The notes: generated by a model from the sequence alone, not told the origin. A stretch of DNA of 64,000 nucleotides from Asterella californica (GCA_036924285.1 JAYKYS010000005.1:3100001-3164000); one strand, 5' to 3'. Shown: positions 1 through 10,157, counted from the first letter of the stretch. Program-made: numbers and translations.

Positions 1-1385
1 GTGAAGAGAGAACTATGGAGTATTGTTTCGGTCATGAAAATCGAGAACGAGTATTTGATTGGAGCAACAATGGTGGTTGAAAATGATTTTTTGTCGTTAT
101 TAGGGATGATCATGAATTATACAACTCCTGATATTGTGATGTTACGATGGATTACATATATCATGTCGTTGAATCCGGAGTTTAGACATATTGCAGGGAA
201 AGACAATCTGATGACAGAGATGTTATCTTGAGCTCGATATGATGGGGAGGATGAAATGGTTGAAGATACTGAAGACGTGGGTGCAAAGTTCTATTCGATT
301 GCACAGACAAGAAGGGAAGATGAGTTATTTGTTGAAGGGTTGTATGATGATGAATTGCTTGACATTGGGAGGTACCTTAGTACGATGGTTAAGCAAACAG
401 GTTGGACGGATGAAAGGTTTCTGAGATTTCAAATGAAGGCCTACAATTTCATGTTGCATGATGGATTTCTTTGAAACCGGTTAAAGCAGAAAGATGAGAT
501 ACCGCTACGAGTGATTTGCGACAAAGAAGATCAGCAGAAGTTGCTAAGAGCATTCCGTGAGAGTTTTTAAGCTGGACATCGAGAGATTTGGACCACTTTT
601 ACGAAGATGAAAGAGCGATATTGGTGAAAAAACATGTATAAGGATGTCGTATCTTTGGTGGAGTCTTGTTTGACATGTCAAATGTATTCGAACATCTGAC
701 ATCGAGACGGACTACACTCGACTTACTCATTGGCAATCTACTTCAAGTGGGTCGTAGATTTGGTGACTATGCCAGTTGGATTGTGACAGGTGAGATAGTT
801 GGTACTTGCTCCAGAAGATCTTTCAAATCAAGTTGAGGGTAGGGCGCTTTGGACAAAGACAACTGAAGAGGTATGTAAATTTCTCTTGGAAGAGATTGTT
901 TGTCGATGTGGATGTGTGGGAAAGATTATTGCAGATCTCGAGGATGTTAGATGCACATGAGGCTCGTGAATTCTTTGTAAGGTCTGAGGTGACGTTGTCA
1001 TTGACAACTGCTTACAATCCCGAAGGAAATGTCAAGAGCGAACACGGTCATCCATCCATTTGTGAAGGCTTTAGTGAAGGTATGCAACAGAAGGGTGCAC
1101 GAGTGACCCTCAACTCTTATCATTTGCGTTATGAACAGATTGAACGACGTGCAACTCGGTAACAGATTACATGTCAGTGGAGCTCATCACACGTCAGAAA
1201 CCTATCATGACGATTAAAGAACACGTTCTGATATGGAGTGTGTTACCTTGAAAGGACAATCTGACAAGGGGAGAACTTCTTGCTATTTGAATTAGACAGT
1301 TAGAGAGAAGATCTGAGGATATCCAAGTTGCTTTGGATAGGCTACGAGAAGCATGATTGAACAACAAAGTTAAGTTTGACAATGA
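1..1385 (+). pseudogene. Decayed Ty3/gypsy pol remnant (RNase H to integrase)
   Basis: This is a broken relative of the pol gene at 6657-10157 and aligns collinearly with about 8421-9810 of this window. It begins with the counterpart of VKRELWGVV in the RNase H domain. It then runs through HIAGK-N, the integrase zinc region (LTCQ-style cysteines near 670) and a KSEHGHP counterpart of the catalytic-glutamate motif near 1035. It ends near KFDN at about 1385. Several in-frame stops replace Trp or Arg codons of the intact copy (for example LS-stop-AR near 230, near 472, 568 and 627), and there are small indels, so it cannot encode protein. The window starts inside it, so its 5' part is not visible. 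Confidence 0.85.
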
Positions 1386-1391
1386 CATCAT

Positions 1392-1432
1392 CTACTTTGA
1401 TTTTCAGGTAAGAGTCGATCCACGATACGACA
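1392..1432 (-). repeat. Truncated start of a gypsy LTR (family 2 type)
   Basis: Read on the minus strand from 1432, the sequence starts TGTCGTATCGTGGATCGACT. This closely matches the first bases of the family-2 LTRs starting at 18346, 23991 and 26275. A purine-rich run (complement of 1433-1443) lies immediately upstream, as expected for a polypurine tract. Only about 40 bp of LTR remain before an abrupt join to the plus-strand pol remnant. It is the 3' LTR stub of the pol remnant at 1433-1820. Confidence 0.65.
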
Positions 1433-1820
1433 TCCATCCATCCAAACTTGTGCATCCTCTGTTATGCACCAGAGATACCAACCAAGAAGTGGACCGGCAC
1501 TGACATCATCTTGTCATCTTCCCTCCCATCTCAGTCAACCTCACCCTCAAGGTTGCAACCTGTTTGTCATCTTCAAGTTGCTATCTTGTCATGATCTTCC
1601 CTGGGTTCATGCTCATCGACTTCATCTTCAAGCTCAATTGCATAATCCTCATTCTCAAACTGAAACTCTATCAAGATGTCTGCTAGATCAACCTCCTTGT
1701 CTCTCTTTTTGAAAATCTTGACACGTTTACCTGCCACTGGTTCCTTCAAGCTCATTCTGTCCAACTCTTGCAGGGTGTAAGTTGCGTTGTCGTGAATGTT
1801 TTTCACCACATACGGTGTCA
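1433..1820 (-). pseudogene. Old gypsy pol C-terminus, split by the intact element
   Basis: On the minus strand this reads YVVKNIHDNATYTLQELD and continues with PVAGKRVKIFKKRD. It is a clear relative of the C-terminal integrase region of the intact pol (VVLVVLDNATYSLRELDGAE and KVPIAGKRVKLFKKRDE). The reading frame runs 1821 to 1573, followed by about 140 bp of 3' untranslated sequence with a polypurine tract. The upstream half of the same gene lies at 12626-12730. Removing 1816-12625 plus one 4-bp duplication rejoins WFG and PYVV in frame, so this remnant is the insertion target of the intact element. Confidence 0.85.
1812..1815. other. Target-site duplication ACGG, left copy
   Basis: ACGG immediately precedes the 5' LTR, and the same four bases (12626-12629) immediately follow the 3' LTR. 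In the older pol, these bases on the opposite strand are part of the Pro-Tyr codons of the GPY motif. Confidence 0.8.
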
Positions 1821-2029
1821 TGTTGTGGTTCGGCTCCTGTGTGAAATTCTTGTGTAACCTATGTTGTGTTTCTTTTCCGTGTTTCGTGAACCGTATCGCG
1901 TAACTCGCCGAACGGTGTGATGAGTGCCACGTTTGTGATTATCTGTTTAAGTGATCGCACGATAGAGGAATGTGCCAAGTCATCGATCTGTGCGCGTTCA
2001 CTTCAGTGGTCCTTGTCGCCGCGATTGTG

Positions 2030-2036
2030 TATAAAA
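2030..2036 (+). promoter_or_regulatory. TATA-box candidate in the 5' LTR
   Basis: TATAAAA follows a GC-richer stretch about 215 bp into the LTR and is the best TATA match in its first 500 bp. It would start element transcription near 2060. There is no experimental or positional proof. Confidence 0.5.
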
Positions 2037-2760
2037 TGGGGGGTCGAAGGTTCATACGACATTCTCTCTCAGCGGGTGATTCGTAAGGGTTCTCGGTGGT
2101 CTGCATGGAGGAGTGAAGAACTGCAGGAGTGGTGGTTATGGACGGAGGTGTGTTACCGGTTCCAGATCTTCCTTTCCCGAATCCGTTTCACATCAAGCTT
2201 CATTGCATCCACCGCGATCACTTTCGACAGTGGTTAGTTGCGTACTTTGGTGATGAGTTCATGGGGAGGGTGATGGAGTTACAGCTTCCGGTGATCCTTC
2301 CAATCGTAACATACGGAGAGACTTGGGATATGACGGTGTACATTTTGTTGTGAAGAACGATGGATCTCAACTATCCATCGAACGTTCCTTTCAACCTTTG
2401 GGTCGATGTCCGGTGCCATTGCAGACCGAAGATCAATCATGGGGCTTGGATCGTGAGAAACTTCGGGCAAGAATATTACAATCGAGTGATAGCTTCACCG
2501 TTTCCTTTTATCGTACCTTTTATTGTAGAACGTTTCCAGGTTGTAATATTGACGTTGTATTAGTCTGTGGTTCACTGGTTTCATTCTGGTTGAGCGCTTC
2601 TGTGTAGTTACGGACCGCGAAGAATCCATCGACATATCTGAAGGATTTTCTGAGGTCTTAGAGTGTTGTTGATGTCTTGTGTCTCCTTGGAGAGTAAAAA
2701 TTCGTTCTAAGGGAAAAGTTAAGAGGAGAAAAGACAAAAAGTAAAGTTCTTTTTGCTCTT

Positions 2761-2782
2761 ATTGGTCCACTTTTGGACCAAT
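2761..2782. promoter_or_regulatory. Inverted repeat with CCAAT/ATTGG arms in the LTR
   Basis: ATTGGTCCA and TGGACCAAT form perfect 9-bp arms around a 4-base loop, giving two inverted CCAAT boxes. The same structure occurs in the 3' LTR at 11166-11187. A related GGACCAATG occurs in LTR-3 near 16215, which suggests conservation across LTR families. Confidence 0.45.
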
Positions 2783-4222
2783 GGTGTTCTAGCTGATCCT
2801 CGCGACGTTTCTGTGGTTTCTGGAGGCTTCAGAGGTCCATTCGCAAAACGAAGGGTATGGTTTGAGAGCTCTCGACCGGGGCTACAATCTGGGCTGAAGA
2901 ATCGATCGATTTGATGAAAGTATGAGCGCGTTATGATCAATTGAGTGGAGGGGGGTGAAATTTGTACCTACTGCTACGTTTCTGGTTGTTCTGAGAGACT
3001 CGCGAGGAGTTTTGAGGAGCTGTCTGTTGGGTTGGAGAACTGACGGCGTGCTGGTCATTTTGATATCAATTTGGTCAGTTTCTTGATCGATATGGATTCT
3101 GAACCGACCGATTGAAGTTGAGAAGTGCAGATGGGATAAGGCGGGGACAGCGAACTGTGATAGCCATGGATAGTTTGCTATTGCTTAAGATCTGAGTCGA
3201 ATTTCTGAGTGAAACTTTCCAGGATTGAAGAATGTCTTATCAGTAAGATACTTGGGAAGTTTCACCTCAAATGGTCGAGTAGTTTGTTCAGAATCTTGGA
3301 TCAAATGTACCTGGGTCTGTAAAGCTCTGAAGTTAGCACAGATTACGGTTTGATCCGTATCTGAGAATTGGTTTGAGATTTCGACCTGAAAATTGTTCAG
3401 GGTAGGAGTGAAGGGTCCAATCAAGCTTCCTGTGAAGTTTGATCATCATTGGTCGAGTAGTTTGGAAGGACTGAGATCTCAAAGTTCGAAAATACTTCTG
3501 TTATGAGCAGTTTCGGGTTTTTTCGGTATCATCTATTGTCAATTTGATCATTTTCGAGCAATTTGGAGAGGAGTTTGTTGCTGAAACTGCCATACCTGCA
3601 TACAACTCGACATTGGAAGGTGTGGGGCTGATTTCAGCTCTTGGTGATGAAGGAGAACGGAGCCACCATGAGTCTTAAGCCGCTGTTTGGGTTCTCGGAG
3701 CTGCCAGGTACTACCGCCGTTGGTGCTATATTGAGATCTGAATAGTGTTTTGGATTATGCATGTTTTGCCTTGCTGGAATACTCGGTAGACCAGGGTGTA
3801 CAGCAAGTTGTATCGATACTCTATCAAGTTGATTGAGTGATCTTAGTATCTTCTGATTGTACTATGAAGTTGTGATAGTTGGATTGATGGCCAGTTAGCG
3901 TCGCTGGGGAGCTATTCAGAAGTCAGGCTTCCAGTGATATAGATGAATAACTTCAGTTAGATAATACAGATCTGAGTATTTTTAGTTAGAATACAAAAGA
4001 TCTGTTTGTAACACAAGTTTATGCAACCTATACGTAACCTTGGATCGTAGCAAGCTTTAAACTTGAGACGAGCGGATACAAGGTCACTCAGGCTAGAAGA
4101 GTAGATAGTGAAACATTTGAGTGGAAACATCCAGATCTAGATCCAACCTTGTCAATCCACATACCTCTACACAGCCATATACCCCGTGTATTCCTAGACA
4201 GAAAAACACGTTATACGATAGC

Positions 4223-4238
4223 TGGTGAACTCGACGTG
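4223..4238 (+). other. Primer-binding-site candidate
   Basis: TGGTGAACTCGACGTG starts two bases after the 5' LTR. The leading TGG would pair with a tRNA CCA end. I could not assign the tRNA species; it does not match the common initiator-Met PBS. Confidence 0.5.
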
Positions 4239-4278
4239 AAAAGTCTAGGGTGAGAGGTACGTGCGTGGTTTTGCCACC

Positions 4279-6660
4279 ATGGACATTGAAGGGTTGGGTC
4301 ATTACGTAGATGAGGCTTCTACATCTGGAGAGGCACCAAAGGTGACCAAGCTTTCACGGTCAGATATGCGATTGCTTGAGGCATTCGCGTTGGTAATGCA
4401 ACAACAGCAAGCCACTGAACGGAAAGAAGCAATGGCTACTAAAGCCTTGCAATCTGTTGTGGGGTTGCTAGATCAGTTTGACGGGAAGAACATATCCAAG
4501 TACCTAAAGTACTATTCCCGGGAGATGGAGTTGAGCAAGGTGCCTGAAAGAGAGATGGTGAGTACATTTGCGCTTGCTGTCGTACCTGAACTACGAGAGC
4601 ACATGAAGGACATCATCCGATCTCATGGTGCTACGTGGGAAGGATTTACTCTTCAGCTGAAAGAAGAGTATTCTTTAGAAGATGCAGACCGAGTGACTAA
4701 GAAGTCATTCATGGAGTGGGTAAACAAACCCAACAAAGGACTTGTTGCCACAGAGCTATTTCGGGAGTATGAGAGACAATTCCTTCAGTTGTCTCGGATG
4801 GAGAAGCTCACATTGGAGAATGACAAGGTGGAGTTGTTTCTACAAGCAGCCAACAATGAATTACAAAGGGAGTTGGAGCTGCTTCTAGAAGATAGGATGG
4901 AAGACAACGGACTCACGACTGATTGGAGAAAAGTCTCTGAAGCAGTGAGTGTACTTGCCAAACGAGAGTACCGGAGAGGGAAGGTGGTGGTAAGACAAGA
5001 AGAGAGACCACCACCGATCATAGTACCTCGTAGGCAACCAATGGTACCCAATGTGCAAGCACCTATTGTGCATGTACCTCAAGTTCCACTTCCTGCTATT
5101 CCTGTCCCGAAAGTTGCACCGCAAAGAGATGCTATGGAAGAGTTGGTAAAAGGGATGAGGGACTTGCAGATCAAGTTAGCAAGGTTGGAAGAGAAGGGAG
5201 GAGCACATGATACCAGACTTGCTCCTAAGCAAGATTATGTACAGAGATGCATTTGGTGTGATAGTTCTGATCATGCTCGAAGAGAGTGTGGTGATTTTGC
5301 CAAAACTCTACGAGATGGAGTAGTCTATTGGAAGGAAGGAAAGATTGCTCTGAAGGATAATGGAGAGATTCTTAGAACCAACTTCGGGAAAGGAGGAATG
5401 AAGCAAGTACTGGAGGAGTATCTATCTCAACATGCTACTGCGTCGGTAGAAGCTGCTACTTATGGAGTTGAGGTAGTACGAGAAAGAAGTGCTTCTAAGA
5501 AGGATGGAGATACTCTTGATATGTGGAGCCATGCGGTAAGCACGAACAAAAGAGGGAAAATGGCAAGGGAGGAGTTGCTCAGAACAGCCACAGCAATCAG
5601 AGGTGCTACTGGATGGGATGATCCCGTGGATACAATGTCTGTACATGCTTATTTGGCGAAGAGTCAACATGAGGCTCTCATGGAGGAGAAGCGCAAACGA
5701 GATGAAGCAGGCCCTAGCGAAGAGAGAACAGCTCTCAAGAGGCAAACAAGAGGAGAAAAGTTCAGACCGGAGATGATGCCTCTACCAGAGGAGACTATGG
5801 AAGAGGTCATATCCTCTACTCCCGAGAATTCAGAGAAGAGCAAAGGTAAGGAGAAAGGTAAATCTCCTTCATACAAGCTTCAGTCTGATATTGAAGCTGC
5901 TACAGATCTGAAAGGAGTACTAGAGGAGAGAGTACTCAATGCCAGGATCGAGTTTACTTTGCGAGAGGTTCTAGGGATTGCCAAGAGGGAGTTTCATGAT
6001 GTCATTATTGACACCATCAAACGAAAAAGGCAATTGGCAGGAGAAATCGCTGTGTCTAATGCATTAGACACAAGGATATCAAGAGAGGAAGAGTTAGAAC
6101 TAGCTCAATGCTGCATCAACCGCAAGGTTCGGTTTGAGGATGATAACGATGACAAGGTCCCTAGTCATTACACTAGAGGACATTGGGCTAGAGCTACTAC
6201 CGAAGCCTTAGTGAAGGTGGGAGAGATGACAGATCCGGTGGTTGCTCTCATTGATCATGGATCAGAGATCAATATTGTCTCTAAGGACATCTACAAGCAA
6301 GGTGGATGGCCTGTTGATATAGATCATGGTTGGATGATCAGAACGGCGAACAACACACGAGGAGAACTCTACGGAGCTTGTCCTGATGTGAAAGTGAAGG
6401 TGGGAGATGTAACTATAGAACAAAACTTCTTTGTTCAAGATAGTACATCATACCCGGTGATACTCGGTCAACCTTACATTACAGCTGTGAGGATGGAGAC
6501 CAAGGTTTTGGATGATGGATCTGCTTATGCGCGGATCAGAAGTCAGGATGGCAAGAGAGCGGTACAGTTTCTAACTGTATCAGCAAACCACGAGCGGAAC
6601 AGAGATTATCTGAGGGGTGGTTCCTTGCCTAAGGTCACGGAAGAGTTCAAGGATTTTTGA
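4279..6660 (+). CDS. gag-pro: Gag-protease polyprotein of the intact element
   Basis: I chose the ATG at 4279 because it sits in a full Kozak context (GCCACCATGG); an in-frame GTG at 4261 is less likely. The product is 793 aa. The N-terminal half is capsid-like, with helical charged sequence and FREYERQFLQLSRM near residues 160-175. A CCHC zinc knuckle (CIWCDSSDHARREC, residues about 324-337) binds RNA. A charged Lys/Glu-rich linker follows. A retropepsin-like domain carries ALIDHGSEINIVS (Asp near residue 659) and the distal VILGQPYI motif. The active-site triad reads DHG instead of the usual DTG or DSG. The ORF stops at TGA 6658-6660, overlapping the pol frame. It is unusually long for Gag alone, which fits a Gag-Pro fusion. 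Confidence 0.93.
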   Translation: MDIEGLGHYVDEASTSGEAPKVTKLSRSDMRLLEAFALVMQQQQATERKEAMATKALQSVVGLLDQFDGKNISKYLKYYSREMELSKVPEREMVSTFALAVVPELREHMKDIIRSHGATWEGFTLQLKEEYSLEDADRVTKKSFMEWVNKPNKGLVATELFREYERQFLQLSRMEKLTLENDKVELFLQAANNELQRELELLLEDRMEDNGLTTDWRKVSEAVSVLAKREYRRGKVVVRQEERPPPIIVPRRQPMVPNVQAPIVHVPQVPLPAIPVPKVAPQRDAMEELVKGMRDLQIKLARLEEKGGAHDTRLAPKQDYVQRCIWCDSSDHARRECGDFAKTLRDGVVYWKEGKIALKDNGEILRTNFGKGGMKQVLEEYLSQHATASVEAATYGVEVVRERSASKKDGDTLDMWSHAVSTNKRGKMAREELLRTATAIRGATGWDDPVDTMSVHAYLAKSQHEALMEEKRKRDEAGPSEERTALKRQTRGEKFRPEMMPLPEETMEEVISSTPENSEKSKGKEKGKSPSYKLQSDIEAATDLKGVLEERVLNARIEFTLREVLGIAKREFHDVIIDTIKRKRQLAGEIAVSNALDTRISREEELELAQCCINRKVRFEDDNDDKVPSHYTRGHWARATTEALVKVGEMTDPVVALIDHGSEINIVSKDIYKQGGWPVDIDHGWMIRTANNTRGELYGACPDVKVKVGDVTIEQNFFVQDSTSYPVILGQPYITAVRMETKVLDDGSAYARIRSQDGKRAVQFLTVSANHERNRDYLRGGSLPKVTEEFKDF
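6633..6660 (+). other. gag-pol overlap with probable -1 frameshift site
   Basis: The pol frame is -1 relative to gag. It opens after a TAA at 6630-6632, and gag closes at 6660, so the shift must occur within about 27 nt. A run of five T (6654-6658) abuts the gag stop. A tRNA-Phe on TTT (6655-6657) can slip back to TTT (6654-6656) and read TTG ACA next. It is not a classic X-XXY-YYZ heptamer. Stop-restart on the TTGA overlap is the alternative. Confidence 0.6.
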
Positions 6661-9600
6661 CAAGTACTGCTATAGAGCGAGGACATAGTGGTACACTGGA
6701 GAAGGTACTCTCGCTAGAGAAAGAAAGTGCTTTTTGTACAGGAGTTGTGAGATTTTCTGGGAGTGGATTTGCTACACATACACGACTTGCTGACTTGCAG
6801 AAGTGGGAGCAGAAAGTTGTGCGAAAAACTGAAAAAGATCTAAAGAGAGTTGGTGTGCTTGAAGAGGATGATAAGATAGAAGGTGTTTATTTGGAGTTAG
6901 GGTTGGGAGATTTCATCGATGAACTTGCTATGCATGAGCAAGAAGATGAGGATCATGTGGTGGAAGTACACTCTAGGGAGCTCTATACAGCTATAGAGTC
7001 ATTCGTAGATCCTGAAGTTAGAGTTGATACTAGGTACAAAACGGTAGACAAGAAGGTAAAACCTGTTGCTCAGCCATTACCTAGTGATTCTAACCAGCGA
7101 GTCCAGCAATCTTCGAAGGAGAAAAGCTTGAGAGATCTTAGCCGGGTCGGTCACAAGTTCACTGAAACTACGCTCAAGGAGTTGAAGGTTGGTTCAACAG
7201 ATTTTCTTTTGTCTGTGGAGGAGAATAGGTTTAGGGAGATGTTAACTAGGCACGGGAAAGCTTTTGCTTTTGAAGCCTCAGAAATCGGATGTGTAGATCC
7301 TAGCATTGTGGCGCCAATGATCATATTCACAGTTCCACATGCTCCTTGGGACTTGAGGCCAATTCCTGTACCTAGAGCGCATTTACCAAAACTCATAGAG
7401 CTCTTGAAGGAGAAGATGCAGATGAAGATCTTGGAACCATCATTTGCACCATACTCTAGTCGTTGGTTTACAATACCAAAGAAGAGTGGTGCATTACGGT
7501 TCATCCAAGATATGCAACCTGTGAACCAAGTGACCATCAGAAATACAGGCATAGGACCTATCGTCGGAGAGTTTGCTGAAGCGTTTGCTGGGAGGGCTAT
7601 TTACTCTATAGGAGATCTTTACTCTGGATACGATCAGTTTCAACTTGCTGAACAGAGTAGAGATATCACCACCATGAGGACACCGTTGGGGTTGGTCAGA
7701 ATGTGCACACTACCACAAGGAGCAACAAACTCGGTAGCGCACATGATGAACGGGATGAACAAGGTTCTCCGTGAGTTCATTCCTGAGAAGACCATGCCTT
7801 TCTTGGATGACATTCCAATTAAAGGATGCGTTGAGGAGGAGAAAGATGAGACAATGGATCAGAAGGGGTGTAGAAACTTTGTTGCTGATCACATTTCAGA
7901 TTGTGATAAAATCTTATCACGACTTGAAGAGGCGCATTTGACACTATCAGGTGCCAAGTCTTCATTTGGAGTGCGAGAGGTTGTGATTGTGGGGCACTTA
8001 TGTGGATGGTTTGGACGCAAGCCTGATCCTGGTAAAGTGGATGCTATACGGCGGATGAAGGATACTTGTGGTTCAACAACAGAGGTGAGAAGGTTTCTTG
8101 GAGCTTGTGTCTTCTATCATGTGTGGATTCCACATTTTGCACATGTGGCAGATCCTCTTTACGATCTGTTGAGAAAGCACAAGAGGTTTGCATGGGAGGA
8201 GAGACATACTGAGGCGATTCAGAGATTAAAGCAATTGTTATCTTCTCCACCTGTACTTCGTCGTGTGAGCTATGAGGATAGCAAACCAGTGATACTTACT
8301 GTTGATACTAGTCCGATAGCCATTGGATGGGCAGTAGGACAGGATGATGAAGAAGAGAATCGCTTTGCAGTCAGATTTGGAGCAAAGGTGTTGAGTGAGC
8401 GACATAGAAACTATCCTCAAGTGAAGAGAGAGTTATGGGGAGTAGTTACAGCTATGAAAGCTGAAAAGGACTATTTGATTGGAGCGCCAGTAATAGTAGA
8501 AACAGATTGTTTACCACTATTAGGGATGATTACAAATTGTAACACCCCTGATATTGCTATGCTACGCTGGATTGCTTACATCAAGTCCTTAAATCCTGAG
8601 TTTCGACACATAGCGGGGAAGAACAATCCAGTAGCTGATATGTTATCTCGTGCGAGGTATGAGGATGAGGAGGAGATGATAGAAGATACAGAAGACGTTG
8701 GTACTACTGTTTTCTGTAGAGCTCAAGGAGGTGAGAGTGAGCATTCGAAACCGTTCATGGAAGAGATATATGAAGGAGAATGGATAGACATAGGACGCTA
8801 TCTAAGCATGTTGACTAGACAGCCAGGATGGAGTGATGCCCACTTTAAACAAATCAGGAGGAAGGCTTATAACTACTTGCTACAAGGTGGTTATTTGTGG
8901 AAACATGCTAAGCAAGGTGGTAAGATGCCACAAAGGGTTGTGTGCAAGGTTGACATGCAGAAGTTACTCATGCAGGAGTTTCATGAGAGCTTGTGGGCAG
9001 GACATAGAGGTATTTATGCCACCTTTACAAAGCTGAAGGAGAGATATTGGTGGCGTAACATGTACAGAGATGTAGTTCAATTTGTGGAGACATGCCAAAC
9101 TTGTCAAGAGTATTCAGGAATTCGGCATCGAGATGGATTACATCCTACTTATCCACTTGCAATGCATTATAAGTGGGTAGTAGATCTTGTTATTATGCCA
9201 GTTGGTATATGGCAGATGCGATACTTAGTTTTGGCACGTGAGGATTTGTCCAACCAAGTGGAAGGGCGAGCCTTACGGACAAAATCCACAGAGGGAGTCT
9301 GCAAATTCTTGTTGGAAGATGTGATTTGTAGATATGGTTGTGTTGGGAAGATCACGGCTGATCGAGGGGAGCTGAACAATGATGAGGCTAAAGCGTTCTT
9401 CAAGAGGTGTGGTGTGAAGTTAGCTCTCACCACAGCCTACAATCCAGAAGGTAATGCGAAGAGTGAACGTGGTCATCCTCCTATTGTGAAAGCTATTGTG
9501 AAAGCTTGCAAGGGGAGGGCAAGAGAATGGCCAAGAATTCTTCCGTTTGCATTATGGGCTGATCGTTCGACTCATAGTTCAGTTACGGGATATATGCCGA

Positions 9601-10157
9601 CGGAGTTGATGCAGGGGCAGAAACCTATCATGCCCATTGAGGAGCACATACCTACTTGGAGTGTTCTACCTTGGGAGGATGGTATGTCTACAGAAGATCT
9701 TCTTGCTGTCCGAATCCGTCAACTAGAGAGAAGACCTGAAGATGTAGAGATTGCATTGGAGAAGCTGAAAGAGGCGCGCTTGAGAAACAAAGACAGATTC
9801 GATAAGCGTCATCGATTAAGGCCAAAGGAGATTAAAGAAGGAGATTGGGTGTTGGTCTACGATAGTAGCTTGGACAACCAACACAGTGCGCTTAGAAAAT
9901 TCTCTAAGCGATGGTTCGGCCCGTATGTGGTTCTTGTCGTGCTTGACAATGCCACTTATTCACTAAGAGAGCTTGATGGGGCAGAGCTCAAGGTTCCCAT
10001 TGCAGGCAAGCGTGTGAAACTCTTCAAGAAGCGAGATGAAGGGATAAGCATGGAGGAAGTCGGAGCAGAGTTTGATATCTTGGATGATGACGGAGAAGAT
10101 TTGGATGACGAAGATATTGCCAACGACATCATTGAAGAAGATGAAGATATAGTGTGA
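6633..10157 (+). CDS. pol: Pol polyprotein (RT, RNase H, integrase)
   Basis: The frame has no convincing own ATG at its start, so I give its open limit. Residue numbers below count from 6657. RT shows FIQDMQPVNQ, SIGDLYSGYDQF (motif A), LPQGATNSVAHMM (motif B) and the catalytic FLDD (Asp near 384). RNase H shows VDTSP (Asp near 550), ETDCLPLLG (Asp near 617) and HIAGKNNPVADMLSR. Integrase has an H-H-C-C zinc region (HESLWAGH, then CQTC) and the catalytic triad D843 (VVDLV), D902 (TADRGEL) and E937 (AKSERGHP), with 35 positions between the last two. It ends with the GPY motif (RWFGPYVV) and an acidic tail with no chromodomain. The stop is TGA 10156-10158, just before the 3' leader and polypurine tract. 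No disruption was found. Confidence 0.96.
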   Translation, partial: GHGRVQGFLTSTAIERGHSGTLEKVLSLEKESAFCTGVVRFSGSGFATHTRLADLQKWEQKVVRKTEKDLKRVGVLEEDDKIEGVYLELGLGDFIDELAMHEQEDEDHVVEVHSRELYTAIESFVDPEVRVDTRYKTVDKKVKPVAQPLPSDSNQRVQQSSKEKSLRDLSRVGHKFTETTLKELKVGSTDFLLSVEENRFREMLTRHGKAFAFEASEIGCVDPSIVAPMIIFTVPHAPWDLRPIPVPRAHLPKLIELLKEKMQMKILEPSFAPYSSRWFTIPKKSGALRFIQDMQPVNQVTIRNTGIGPIVGEFAEAFAGRAIYSIGDLYSGYDQFQLAEQSRDITTMRTPLGLVRMCTLPQGATNSVAHMMNGMNKVLREFIPEKTMPFLDDIPIKGCVEEEKDETMDQKGCRNFVADHISDCDKILSRLEEAHLTLSGAKSSFGVREVVIVGHLCGWFGRKPDPGKVDAIRRMKDTCGSTTEVRRFLGACVFYHVWIPHFAHVADPLYDLLRKHKRFAWEERHTEAIQRLKQLLSSPPVLRRVSYEDSKPVILTVDTSPIAIGWAVGQDDEEENRFAVRFGAKVLSERHRNYPQVKRELWGVVTAMKAEKDYLIGAPVIVETDCLPLLGMITNCNTPDIAMLRWIAYIKSLNPEFRHIAGKNNPVADMLSRARYEDEEEMIEDTEDVGTTVFCRAQGGESEHSKPFMEEIYEGEWIDIGRYLSMLTRQPGWSDAHFKQIRRKAYNYLLQGGYLWKHAKQGGKMPQRVVCKVDMQKLLMQEFHESLWAGHRGIYATFTKLKERYWWRNMYRDVVQFVETCQTCQEYSGIRHRDGLHPTYPLAMHYKWVVDLVIMPVGIWQMRYLVLAREDLSNQVEGRALRTKSTEGVCKFLLEDVICRYGCVGKITADRGELNNDEAKAFFKRCGVKLALTTAYNPEGNAKSERGHPPIVKAIVKACKGRAREWPRILPFALWADRSTHSSVTGYMPTELMQGQKPIMPIEEHIPTWSVLPWEDGMSTEDLLAVRIRQLERRPEDVEIALEKLKEARLRNKDRFDKRHRLRPKEIKEGDWVLVYDSSLDNQHSALRKFSKRWFGPYVVLVVLDNATYSLRELDGAELKVPIAGKRVKLFKKRDEGISMEEVGAEFDILDDDGEDLDDEDIANDIIEEDEDIV

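Larger units (their letters stand above)
1816..4220 (+). repeat. 5' LTR, 2405 bp
   Basis: It begins TGTCATGTTGTGG and ends ACGATA, and it matches 10221-12625 throughout apart from one base I could find. It is long for a gypsy LTR. A TATA box lies only about 215 bp in, so most of the LTR would be transcribed leader or U5 if that promoter is used. Small open frames inside it are repeated in the 3' LTR and show no family signal. The TGTC start is shared with the other gypsy LTRs of this window. Confidence 0.97.

Noticed and set aside
1917..3424. Open frames inside the 5' LTR (106, 94 and 80 aa), repeated in the 3' LTR
   Set aside because: They are identical in both LTRs simply because the LTRs are, have no family motif, overlap on both strands and lack coding character.
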